Assembly: GCA_030622805.1 (NCBI GenBank)
Contig: JAUXFR010000083.1
Span: 1-6,644 of the forward strand
DNA: 6,644 nucleotides
Origin: Anaerolineae bacterium
Lineage (GTDB): Bacteria; Chloroflexota; Anaerolineae; Anaerolineales; UBA4823
Direction: 5' to 3'
Both the position numbers and the translations under genes were made by a program. Of this stretch, positions 1-5,930 are shown piece after piece; within the stretch, counting starts at the first letter, position 1, and each line of letters opens with the position of its first letter. The notes beneath the pieces were generated by a model, which saw only the letters and a program-made list of their open reading frames with translations, did not search any database and was not told where the DNA came from.

Positions 1-285
1 ACTTCCGCTGGATTCCTGAGCAGCAGGGCTGAACGTGAATCTTTCGGGCTGCGAGGTGACGGTCCGCAGGCTGTCGTAACAGATATCGGAATCATGGAAC
101 CCGATCATACTGGTGAGTTGGTACTGACAGCCATACATCCAGGAGCAAGCGTCGAACAGGCAAAAGCCAACACAGGCTGGGACCTTAAAGTAGCTGACAA
201 TCTGCTCCTAACTGAACCTCCATCCCAGGTAGAGCTCCAAATCTTGCACGAGGAACTGGACCCAGATGGAATATATATAAAATAA
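1..285 (+). CDS. CoA-transferase subunit beta (3' end; 5' part outside window)
   Basis: The reading frame is open from the first base and ends at TAA 283-285, giving the last 94 residues of a longer protein. The tail matches the C-terminal part of the beta subunit of two-subunit family I CoA-transferases (glutaconate, 3-oxoadipate and acetoacetate CoA-transferase types). Visible family marks are a TDIGIM segment in the strand that usually reads TDxGVF, then ELVLTAIHPG, then NTGWDLKVAD, and an ending of the form EELDPDGIY. Such enzymes move CoA between two carboxylic acids in the cytoplasm through a glutamyl-CoA intermediate. The catalytic Glu lies in the missing part, so substrate cannot be judged. 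The ATG at 94 is internal, because the homologous sequence continues upstream of it to the window edge. The alpha subunit would be expected immediately upstream. The family call is firm; the acid specificity is unknown. Confidence 0.88.
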   Translation, partial: TSAGFLSSRAERESFGLRGDGPQAVVTDIGIMEPDHTGELVLTAIHPGASVEQAKANTGWDLKVADNLLLTEPPSQVELQILHEELDPDGIYIK

Positions 286-357
286 TTCTCATCATCAATC
301 GAGCAGCAGCAACCTTAGCCATTTTCGATTAACAACCAGTAATTACATAATAACTTT

Positions 358-371
358 TCACAATTCACAAT
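358..371 (+). repeat. Tandem 7-bp duplication (TCACAAT x2) upstream of permease gene
   Basis: TCACAAT occurs twice head to tail at 358-364 and 365-371, in the leader of the permease gene. It lies 7 bases after the CATAAT -10 candidate, where an operator or the transcript start could sit. It may equally be a chance slippage product. Confidence 0.5.
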
Positions 372-388
372 AATCCATCACCCCTATG

Positions 389-402
389 CCTTACCCCTTA
401 CT
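389..402 (+). repeat. Tandem near-perfect 7-bp repeat (CCTTACC/CCTTACT)
   Basis: CCTTACC at 389-395 is followed directly by CCTTACT at 396-402, within the C-rich stretch 13 to 26 bases upstream of the permease ATG. It occupies the place where a ribosome binding site would normally sit, but has the opposite base character (pyrimidine, not purine). Its function is unknown. Confidence 0.45.
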
Positions 403-414
403 CCCTTTAGAATC

Positions 415-1959
415 ATGACCTTCATCCTGGCACTCACCCCGATCCTCATTATCCTGGTATTAATGGTCGGTCTTCGCTGGAGTGCGGCCCGCGCCGGTGC
501 GGCTGGTTATCTCTCCGCTCTGGTTATCGCCGTACTTTTTTTCGGTGCCGGTCTCAAACTGCTTGCCTATGCGCATGCAAAAGCCTGGTTCCTTTCCGCA
601 GATGTTCTTCTGATCATCTGGGCAGCTTTCTTGCTCTACCGGGTTACCGATGAAGCAGGCGCAATCCGGATCATCGGTAAATCCCTTCCTCATCTCACAC
701 CCGATATCGGTATGCAGGCACTGATCATTGGCTGGGTCTTCGCTACTTTTTTACAGGGTGTCGGTGGATTTGGGGTTCCAGTGGCCGTGATATCCCCAAT
801 TTTAGTTGGGTTGGGGTTTCCCCCGCTATCTGCTGTTCTGATCCCCTCTATCGGTCACGGTTGGGCAGTTACTTTCGGATCTCTTGGGTCTTCTTTCACT
901 GCCTTGATGGCATCCACAGGTATGTCTGCGGATGAAATAGCGCCACCGGCGGCGCTATTTCTCGGAATTGCAGGTATTTTCACCGGTCCGATCGTTGCCT
1001 TTGCCGTTGGTGGCTGGAAAACTGCTCGCAGACTGCTGCTGCCTGCCCTGTTGATCGGTTTACTGATGGCATCTGTGCAGTTCGTCGTCGCCACGAATGG
1101 GTTCTGGTACATCGGCGCATTTGTCGCCGGCATTTTCGGTCTCGCAATCGGCATGCCCATCGCCACACGCACCCGCAACGGCGAAAAAACTGATGGATCA
1201 ATAGATGTGCGCGCGCTGCTGCTCTCACTTTCCGGGTATGCGCTGCTGATCGTGATCACGCTCTGCATCCAATTAATTCCAGCAGTGAAGAACGCCCTCG
1301 GCAGCGTCTCGATCCAGATGCAGTTTCCTGAAACCAGTACATCCTTAGGGTATGTCACACCAGCGGGTCCAGGTCGAAATATCCCTATTTTCAGGCATAC
1401 CGGGATGATATTACTCTACACTTCAGTCCTGGCTTATTTTGTATTCCGGATGGCTGGTCGCTATAAAAACGGTTCATTGTCGAATATACTGAGTGGCACG
1501 GTCAAACGCGTGATGTCTTCAAGCGTCAGCATTGCTTCCATGGTCACCATGGCTGTTATCATGCAGCATGCCGGCATGACAGATACCATTGCGCGTGGAC
1601 TGGCGAACGCGGTGGGCGCTTTATACCCCATCATCGCTCCCTGGATTGGCGCGCTGGGCGCTTTTATGACCGGCAGCAATACCAACTCCAACGTAGTGTT
1701 TGGTGGATTACAAAAACGTACTGCCGAGCTTCTTGGATACTCGGTCCCAATCATCCTGGCTGCGCAGACTGCCGGAGCCGCATTAGCGTCGGTAATGGCG
1801 CCCACAAAAGTCGTTGTCGGCGCGAGCACAGCGGGAATGATCGGAAAAGAAGGTGATGTGATGCGTAAATTGCTTGTATATGTCGGTTTACTGATTGCGC
1901 TCATTAGTGTGTTGACAGTTATCGCGGTGATCGTTTCAGAAAGAGCCGCAGGCGCATAG
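415..1959 (+). CDS. L-lactate permease family transporter (LctP/LldP type)
   Basis: This 514-residue protein is very hydrophobic, with roughly a dozen or more membrane segments spread along its length. It is close to the usual 500-560 residues of the LctP family, which imports L-lactate and in some members D-lactate or glycolate, with protons, across the cytoplasmic membrane. Family marks are QGVGGFGVPV at 114-123 followed by the PILVGLGFPP segment, then GSNTNSNVVFGGLQ at 420-433 and SVMAPTKVVVG at 459-469. More polar loops lie around 253-266 and 296-326. ATG 415 is chosen because the protein then opens with LALTPILIILVLMVGLRW, the normal N-terminus of the family, although no Shine-Dalgarno element precedes it. 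The gene follows a CoA-transferase gene, which fits use of a small carboxylic acid, and is followed after 42 bases by a small membrane protein. It has a perfect hairpin inside it at 934-961. The family is certain; the exact substrate is not. Confidence 0.93.
   Translation: MTFILALTPILIILVLMVGLRWSAARAGAAGYLSALVIAVLFFGAGLKLLAYAHAKAWFLSADVLLIIWAAFLLYRVTDEAGAIRIIGKSLPHLTPDIGMQALIIGWVFATFLQGVGGFGVPVAVISPILVGLGFPPLSAVLIPSIGHGWAVTFGSLGSSFTALMASTGMSADEIAPPAALFLGIAGIFTGPIVAFAVGGWKTARRLLLPALLIGLLMASVQFVVATNGFWYIGAFVAGIFGLAIGMPIATRTRNGEKTDGSIDVRALLLSLSGYALLIVITLCIQLIPAVKNALGSVSIQMQFPETSTSLGYVTPAGPGRNIPIFRHTGMILLYTSVLAYFVFRMAGRYKNGSLSNILSGTVKRVMSSSVSIASMVTMAVIMQHAGMTDTIARGLANAVGALYPIIAPWIGALGAFMTGSNTNSNVVFGGLQKRTAELLGYSVPIILAAQTAGAALASVMAPTKVVVGASTAGMIGKEGDVMRKLLVYVGLLIALISVLTVIAVIVSERAAGA
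934..961 (+). repeat. Perfect 11-bp inverted repeat (hairpin) inside the permease gene
   Basis: Arm GAAATAGCGCC (934-944) pairs without mismatch with GGCGCTATTTC (951-961) across the six-base loop ACCGGC. The arms have a GC core and A/T-rich outer ends, and the right arm ends in TATTT, so the shape recalls a bidirectional intrinsic terminator or attenuator. It lies wholly within codons for residues 174-183 of the permease (core DEIAPPAALF), so coding constraint could be the whole explanation. There is no long T-run beyond the arm. Confidence 0.6.
1538..1578 (+). repeat. Two close palindromes in the permease gene
   Basis: CCATGGT C ACCATGG (1538-1552) is a 7-bp inverted repeat around a single base. 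CATGCCGGCATG (1567-1578) is a perfect 12-bp palindrome 14 bases further on. Five CATG tetramers occur within 41 bases. The stretch encodes a Met-rich membrane segment (MVTMAVIMQHAGM), so ATG codons preceded by C account for most of this. Confidence 0.4.
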
Positions 1960-2001
1960 AAACATGGGTACAGTACTTTCCATATACGGGATTTTGTTAC
2001 C

Positions 2002-2178
2002 ATGAATATAATAAACTACCTCAGAGAACATAAATTCGAATCCTATCTGGTCGCGTTTCTGTTAATGATGATTCCACCGCTGCCCATGTATTTTGCAGCA
2101 AGACATGAAAACTCACTCTTTATTTGGATTGGATTGTGTATCGTTATTTTAGGAAACCTGATCACCTTAATCATATGA
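2002..2178 (+). CDS. Small two-helix membrane protein, unknown function
   Basis: This frame encodes 58 residues, opening MNIINYLREHKFES and ending at TGA 2176-2178. Residues 1-13 are polar and basic. Residues 14-33 form one membrane segment containing a MIPPLPMYFAA kink, RHENS is a short polar turn, and residues 39-58 form a second membrane segment that runs to the C-terminus. This helix-turn-helix hairpin pattern, with positive charges at the N-terminus, is far from what a random spacer would encode. The gene starts 42 bases after the permease stop and ends 39 bases before galactokinase, on the same strand, filling an otherwise unexplained 258-base gap. A weak GGGA lies about 10 bases before the ATG. 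I recognise no named family, though it recalls small conserved hypothetical membrane proteins I associate with Anaerolineae. It could be an accessory or stabilising peptide of the permease, but that is inference from position only. Confidence 0.7.
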   Translation: MNIINYLREHKFESYLVAFLLMMIPPLPMYFAARHENSLFIWIGLCIVILGNLITLII

Positions 2179-2200
2179 TGACCAAATTCTAATCTTTCAT

Positions 2201-2219
2201 TTTCTGATTGATTTCTGAT
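2201..2219 (+). repeat. 8-bp direct repeat at the galactokinase start (TTTCTGAT x2, period 11)
   Basis: TTTCTGAT occurs at 2201-2208 and 2212-2219, one helical turn apart. The second copy runs into the ATG at 2218. The spacer before galactokinase is T-rich and holds no Shine-Dalgarno element, so this repeat sits where ribosome recognition must occur. It may be chance in a low-complexity T-rich leader. Confidence 0.35.
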
Positions 2220-3393
2220 GAATGAATTAATTGATCAATTTAGAGCCATGTACAGAAGGGATCCTGAGATAATCGTTCATGCTCCAGGCAGGGTGAACTT
2301 AATCGGAGAACACGTGGACTATAATGATGGTCCCGTTCTGCCTGCTGCAATTAACAAAGAGGTGACCCTGATTGCCGCTGCAACCGCAGACGCCACCTTA
2401 TCCCTGCACGCATTAGATCTGGATCAAAAGATTTCATTGACATTAGAAAAACTGGAGCAGAAAACTTCAACGGACGGAACTCCAATACCGAAGTGGGCGT
2501 ATTATCCCGCTGGTGTTGCCTGGGCTTTACAGCAGGCAGGTCTGAGCACAAAAGGTGCCGACGTGATTTACACATCCGACGTACCCATCGGTGCAGGCTT
2601 GAGTTCTTCCGCCGCCGTTGAAGTTGCGTTTGGTTTGCTTTGGAGCCAATTAGGCGGATGGCATATCGAGCGGCTGGATCTGGCTCAGATCTGCCAGCGC
2701 GCTGAAAACAAATACGTTGGGGTTTCCAGCGGTCTGATGGATCAGTTTGCATCTGCCTGTGGCGTAGAAGGGCACGCGCTGTACTTTGATACGCGCACTC
2801 TTTTTTGGGAACCTACCCCTCTGCCAGATAATATATCGATCATCATCGCTGATTCCGGCGTCCGTCGCAGTTTGTCAGATTCTGCTTACAACCAGCGCAG
2901 GGAAGCATGCGAGCAAGCTGTAAAATTGCTTCAGCAGTACAAACCAGGGATATCCAGCCTGCGGGACATCTCAAGCACTGAATTTATGGCTCTAAGCCCA
3001 TATTTACCTGATGAAGTGCGGCACCGTGCAGAGCATGTGGTCAAAGAGATCGCACGAGTTGAATCTGCTAGGAACGCATTACATAGTGCTGACATAAAAA
3101 TATTTGGCGCGTTGATGTACGCCAGCCATATAAGTCTGCGTGATCTTTATGAGGTCAGCACTACCGAGCTGGATACGCTCGTGGAGATCGCACGTGAAAT
3201 TCCGGGGTGCTTCGGCGCTCGTTTGACCGGAGCTGGTTTTGGCGGGTGCACGGTCAATATCGTTGATCAAGATTTTGTAAAAGTTTTCGTGCGTGAATTG
3301 ACATCCGGTTATAAACAATTGACCGGTCGTGCTGCCAATGTTTACGAATGTTTACCCAGCAAGGGTGTCTGGGTTGAAGAAACAGGCTTGTAA
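2218..3393 (+). CDS. galK: Galactokinase (GHMP kinase family)
   Basis: This enzyme phosphorylates alpha-D-galactose with ATP to galactose 1-phosphate, the first committed step of the Leloir pathway, in the cytoplasm. At 391 residues it has the standard galactokinase length. The galactokinase signature GRVNLIGEHVDYNDG is at 24-38, carrying the sugar-contacting and catalytic residues Arg25, Glu31, His32 and Asp34. The GHMP ATP-binding motif GAGLSSSAAVE is at 125-135. The catalytic-base Asp of the family is Asp175 in GVSSGLMDQF, and the third GHMP motif GARLTGAGFGGC is at 333-344. No key residue is missing. ATG 2218 places the signature at the usual distance from the N-terminus, but there is no Shine-Dalgarno element in front. 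No galT, galE or mutarotase gene is visible here, so it is split from the rest of the pathway, at least within this window. Related kinases for N-acetylgalactosamine or arabinose are possible but less likely given the signature. Confidence 0.95.
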   Translation: MNELIDQFRAMYRRDPEIIVHAPGRVNLIGEHVDYNDGPVLPAAINKEVTLIAAATADATLSLHALDLDQKISLTLEKLEQKTSTDGTPIPKWAYYPAGVAWALQQAGLSTKGADVIYTSDVPIGAGLSSSAAVEVAFGLLWSQLGGWHIERLDLAQICQRAENKYVGVSSGLMDQFASACGVEGHALYFDTRTLFWEPTPLPDNISIIIADSGVRRSLSDSAYNQRREACEQAVKLLQQYKPGISSLRDISSTEFMALSPYLPDEVRHRAEHVVKEIARVESARNALHSADIKIFGALMYASHISLRDLYEVSTTELDTLVEIAREIPGCFGARLTGAGFGGCTVNIVDQDFVKVFVRELTSGYKQLTGRAANVYECLPSKGVWVEETGL

Positions 3394-3523
3394 TCTTCGC
3401 AAATCCATAACCCAACCTCATTTGGTAGAAAAAGAAATGACAAATCATATCCTATGGTAAACTCATGCGGCGATATTTGTAGTTCGTCCTAATCCAACAG
3501 GTAAAAGTGTATCAACAATAGTT
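3394..3523 (+). promoter_or_regulatory. Intergenic region with candidate extended -10 promoter for mutS2
   Basis: Within this 130-base gap, TGGTAAACT (3455-3463) reads as an extended -10 element: TGn followed by TAAACT, four of six bases matching TATAAT. ATGACA (3437-3442) matches five of six bases of a -35, with a short 15-base spacer. A start near 3470 would leave a leader of about 54 bases to the mutS2 ATG. I see no terminator hairpin after galactokinase and no open reading frame longer than a dozen codons in the gap. Confidence 0.4.
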
Positions 3524-5929
3524 ATGGATGAAAAAAGTTTAGAGACCCTGGAATACAATAAGATACTCGAACAACTGACAGAATGGTGTGATTTCCCAGC
3601 TTCTGCCCAACTGGCGCGGGAACTGGTACCGACCTATGATCTCGATGAAGCGCGACGATTGCAGGCAGAGACCAGTGAAGCTCTTACATTGTTTGAAAGC
3701 AAACCAGGGATCTCGATCGGGGGAGCGCGAGACGTGCGCAGTCTGGTGGATCTGGCAGAGCACGCGGGCGTGCTGGATCCAGGAGATCTGCTCAATATCA
3801 AATACACCCTGATTGCAGCGCGCACCTTAAGACGTACCCTGGAGCGGTTTGAAGAACAGAATCCGATCCTCACAGATCTGGCACTCCAATTACCCGAACC
3901 TGTCGGGGTAATCGACATAATCTCAAGCGCTCTTTCGGAGCGGGGCGAGATCCTGGATACTGCATCTGCAAAACTGGGGCAGATCCGTCACGATCTACGG
4001 ATCGTACACGACCGTTTGCTGCAGCGACTGGAACGAATGTTAAATGATCCGAAAACCGCGCAGTACTTACAAGAATTACTTATCACTCAACGAGACGGCA
4101 GGTATGTTCTTCCATTAAAAGCCGAATATAAAGGTCGCATCAAGGCGATAATCCACGATACTTCTTCTTCAGGCGCCACACTTTTTATTGAACCGCTGGC
4201 AGTAGTTGAATTGAACAACCAGTATCGAGAACTTCAATTGGAGGAGCGTGATGAAGAACGAAGAATACTTGCTGAGCTCTCATCTTTAGTTGCCCAGCAC
4301 GCCTACGAGATCATCCACACTGTCGAAATCACTGCAACAATAGACCTCGCATTCTCCAGAGCAAAATACGCCCTGAAAATCAATGCAGCAGAACCCACCC
4401 TGAGGAGCATCGAACCTCTGGGTTCCCGACACCCCGGTACAATTCTCAGATTATTTAATGCACGGCACCCGCTGCTTGATCCGGACACGGTTGTACCAAT
4501 CGATGTTGAGCTGGACCCGCAGACCTACGCGATGGTCATTACGGGTCCCAACACGGGCGGAAAAACAGTCACCCTGAAAACCGTTGGACTGCTTGCATTG
4601 ATGGCACAGTCCGGCATGCATATCCCTGCTGCATCCAGTTCGGAAATCAGTATTTTTTATAATATTTTCGCTGATATCGGTGACGAACAATCCATAGAAC
4701 AATCTCTTTCAACTTTTTCCGGGCATATCACGAACATTATCCGCATCTTAAATCAAGCAAATGAGAAATGTCTGGTGATAATGGACGAACTTGGAGCAGG
4801 GACAGATCCACAGGAAGGCGCAGCACTGGCACGTTCGCTGCTCAACCACCTGCTTAAACGCAGGATTACAACCCTTGTGACGACACACCACCCAGAGCTT
4901 AAAACCTATGCCCACAGCACTTCGGGGGTTGTTAACGCCAGTGTGGAATTCGATCTAAAAACACTGCAGCCGACCTACCATCTGACGATCGGGCTTCCGG
5001 GCAGATCCAATGCCCTGGCAATCGCTCAGCGTTTAGGTCTGCCAGAACCTATTATTACGGAAGCACGCAGCGATATCAGCCCTGAAGATTTACATGTCGA
5101 AGACCTGCTTGCTGAAATCCACCTGCAGAGAGATCTTTCGTATAAAGCAAGAGCAGATGCTGAAGATGCAAATCGGGAGGCGGAGTCACTCCGTTTACTC
5201 CTTCTCGAGCGATTAGATAAAATCGAAGATGAACGCAGGGATATTCTGGAAGGTGCCCGATTAGAAGCCACCCAACAGGTGCAGGATATTCAGGATGAGA
5301 TAGCTGGAGTACGCAAAGAGTTGGCGCGCGCCAGACAACCGCTGGATGTGCTGGAGCACATTGAAGAGCAGGTGGAAGAGATCGAACAGATAACAGAGCA
5401 GCCCGCAAAACGTGAAGTACCTGTGGTGGGTATCAAAAGAAGACGTGCGATCCGGCTCGGTGATCAGGTGCAGTTAAGACGCCTGGGTACTCGTGGTTTG
5501 GTTACAGCATTATCCGAGGAAGAAGCTGAGGTTCAGGTCGGTATGATGCGCATCCGTACACGAATTGTTGACCTGGAGCCAACAGAATTCAGCGAGAATG
5601 ATTTACTCCTAGATTCTAAACAAACAGTATCATCTGACAAACCTGCAACTGAGCTCACAGACGGTCGTCCTCCTTCACCCGGCATTGAGCTTGATCTGCG
5701 TGGACAGCGAGCTGATGACGCACTGGATGCTTTAGAAAGATACATAGAGAAAGCCTACCTTTCTGGATTGCCATATGCGCGCATTATCCACGGAAAGGGG
5801 ACTGGACGTTTGCGCAGTGCCGTTCGCGATGCTTTACCGGGATATCCCTTTGTGAAGAGCTTTGAACCTGGGACTGACAAAGAGGGGGGCGATGGTGTCA
5901 CGGTGGTGAAAATAATTACTGATGAATGA
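3524..5929 (+). CDS. mutS2: MutS2 ATPase with KOW-like and Smr domains
   Basis: This 801-residue protein has the full MutS2 order. The N-terminal core and clamp region occupies about 1-330 and includes the typical GRYVLPLKAEYKGR and SSSGATLFIEP segments. The ABC-type ATPase has Walker A GPNTGGKT at 341-348, a DIGDEQSIEQSLSTFSGH segment at 384-401, Walker B VIMDE at 418-422 followed by LGAGTDP, and TTHHPELK at 453-460. A long charged coiled-coil region spans about 520-626 and a KOW-like barrel about 641-685. The C-terminal Smr domain has LDLRGQ at 723-728 and HGKGTGRLR at 756-764, so the nuclease-type motifs are intact. MutS2 is not the mismatch-repair MutS: studied members split collided or stalled ribosomes (Bacillus) or restrain recombination (Helicobacter). 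ATG 3524 gives the conserved opening KSLETLEYNKILEQL, though without a Shine-Dalgarno element. The gene probably has its own promoter just upstream and ends one base from the convergent acyltransferase stop. Confidence 0.96.
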   Translation: MDEKSLETLEYNKILEQLTEWCDFPASAQLARELVPTYDLDEARRLQAETSEALTLFESKPGISIGGARDVRSLVDLAEHAGVLDPGDLLNIKYTLIAARTLRRTLERFEEQNPILTDLALQLPEPVGVIDIISSALSERGEILDTASAKLGQIRHDLRIVHDRLLQRLERMLNDPKTAQYLQELLITQRDGRYVLPLKAEYKGRIKAIIHDTSSSGATLFIEPLAVVELNNQYRELQLEERDEERRILAELSSLVAQHAYEIIHTVEITATIDLAFSRAKYALKINAAEPTLRSIEPLGSRHPGTILRLFNARHPLLDPDTVVPIDVELDPQTYAMVITGPNTGGKTVTLKTVGLLALMAQSGMHIPAASSSEISIFYNIFADIGDEQSIEQSLSTFSGHITNIIRILNQANEKCLVIMDELGAGTDPQEGAALARSLLNHLLKRRITTLVTTHHPELKTYAHSTSGVVNASVEFDLKTLQPTYHLTIGLPGRSNALAIAQRLGLPEPIITEARSDISPEDLHVEDLLAEIHLQRDLSYKARADAEDANREAESLRLLLLERLDKIEDERRDILEGARLEATQQVQDIQDEIAGVRKELARARQPLDVLEHIEEQVEEIEQITEQPAKREVPVVGIKRRRAIRLGDQVQLRRLGTRGLVTALSEEEAEVQVGMMRIRTRIVDLEPTEFSENDLLLDSKQTVSSDKPATELTDGRPPSPGIELDLRGQRADDALDALERYIEKAYLSGLPYARIIHGKGTGRLRSAVRDALPGYPFVKSFEPGTDKEGGDGVTVVKIITDE

Positions 5930-5930
5930 T

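Larger units (their letters stand above)
286..414 (+). promoter_or_regulatory. Intergenic leader of the permease gene, with weak promoter candidate
   Basis: This 129-base spacer is AT-rich at first and turns pyrimidine-rich (C and T) just before the permease start. CATAAT at 346-351 matches five of six -10 consensus bases, with a poor -35 (TTTCGA, 323-328) at 17-base spacing, so it is only a weak promoter candidate. I see no GC-rich hairpin with a T-run that would terminate the CoA-transferase transcript, so read-through into the permease gene is possible. The last 20 bases before the ATG contain no purine-rich Shine-Dalgarno element. Confidence 0.25.

Noticed and set aside
94..285. A separate 63-residue protein starting at ATG 94
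   Set aside because: The CoA-transferase beta frame is open upstream to base 1 with matching family sequence, so ATG 94 is an internal Met.
269..290. A terminator after the CoA-transferase gene (GAAT ... ATTC around an AT-rich run)
   Set aside because: The possible stem is only a few A/T pairs with no GC core, too weak for an intrinsic terminator.
855..1358. A 167-codon open frame on the - strand inside the permease gene
   Set aside because: It is antisense to a certain LctP coding sequence, is rich in Ser/Pro/Arg/Ala with no domain or membrane pattern, and arises from the codon bias of the hydrophobic sense protein.
1461..2003. A 180-codon open frame on the - strand over the permease 3' end
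   Set aside because: It is also antisense to conserved LctP motifs, with low-complexity Ala/Thr/Pro composition and no recognisable family.
2170..2179. Palindrome ATCATATGAT over the stop of the small membrane protein gene
   Set aside because: It is a ten-base AT-rich palindrome with no loop and no T-run; such short matches are expected by chance.
3982..4004. Inverted repeat GATCCGT/ACGGATC within mutS2
   Set aside because: It is a 7-bp stem with an 8-base loop inside conserved coding sequence, within chance expectation over 2.4 kb.
5839..5848. Palindrome GGGATATCCC near the mutS2 3' end as a terminator
   Set aside because: There is no loop space and only three T bases follow; it is explained by the codons of the Smr domain.
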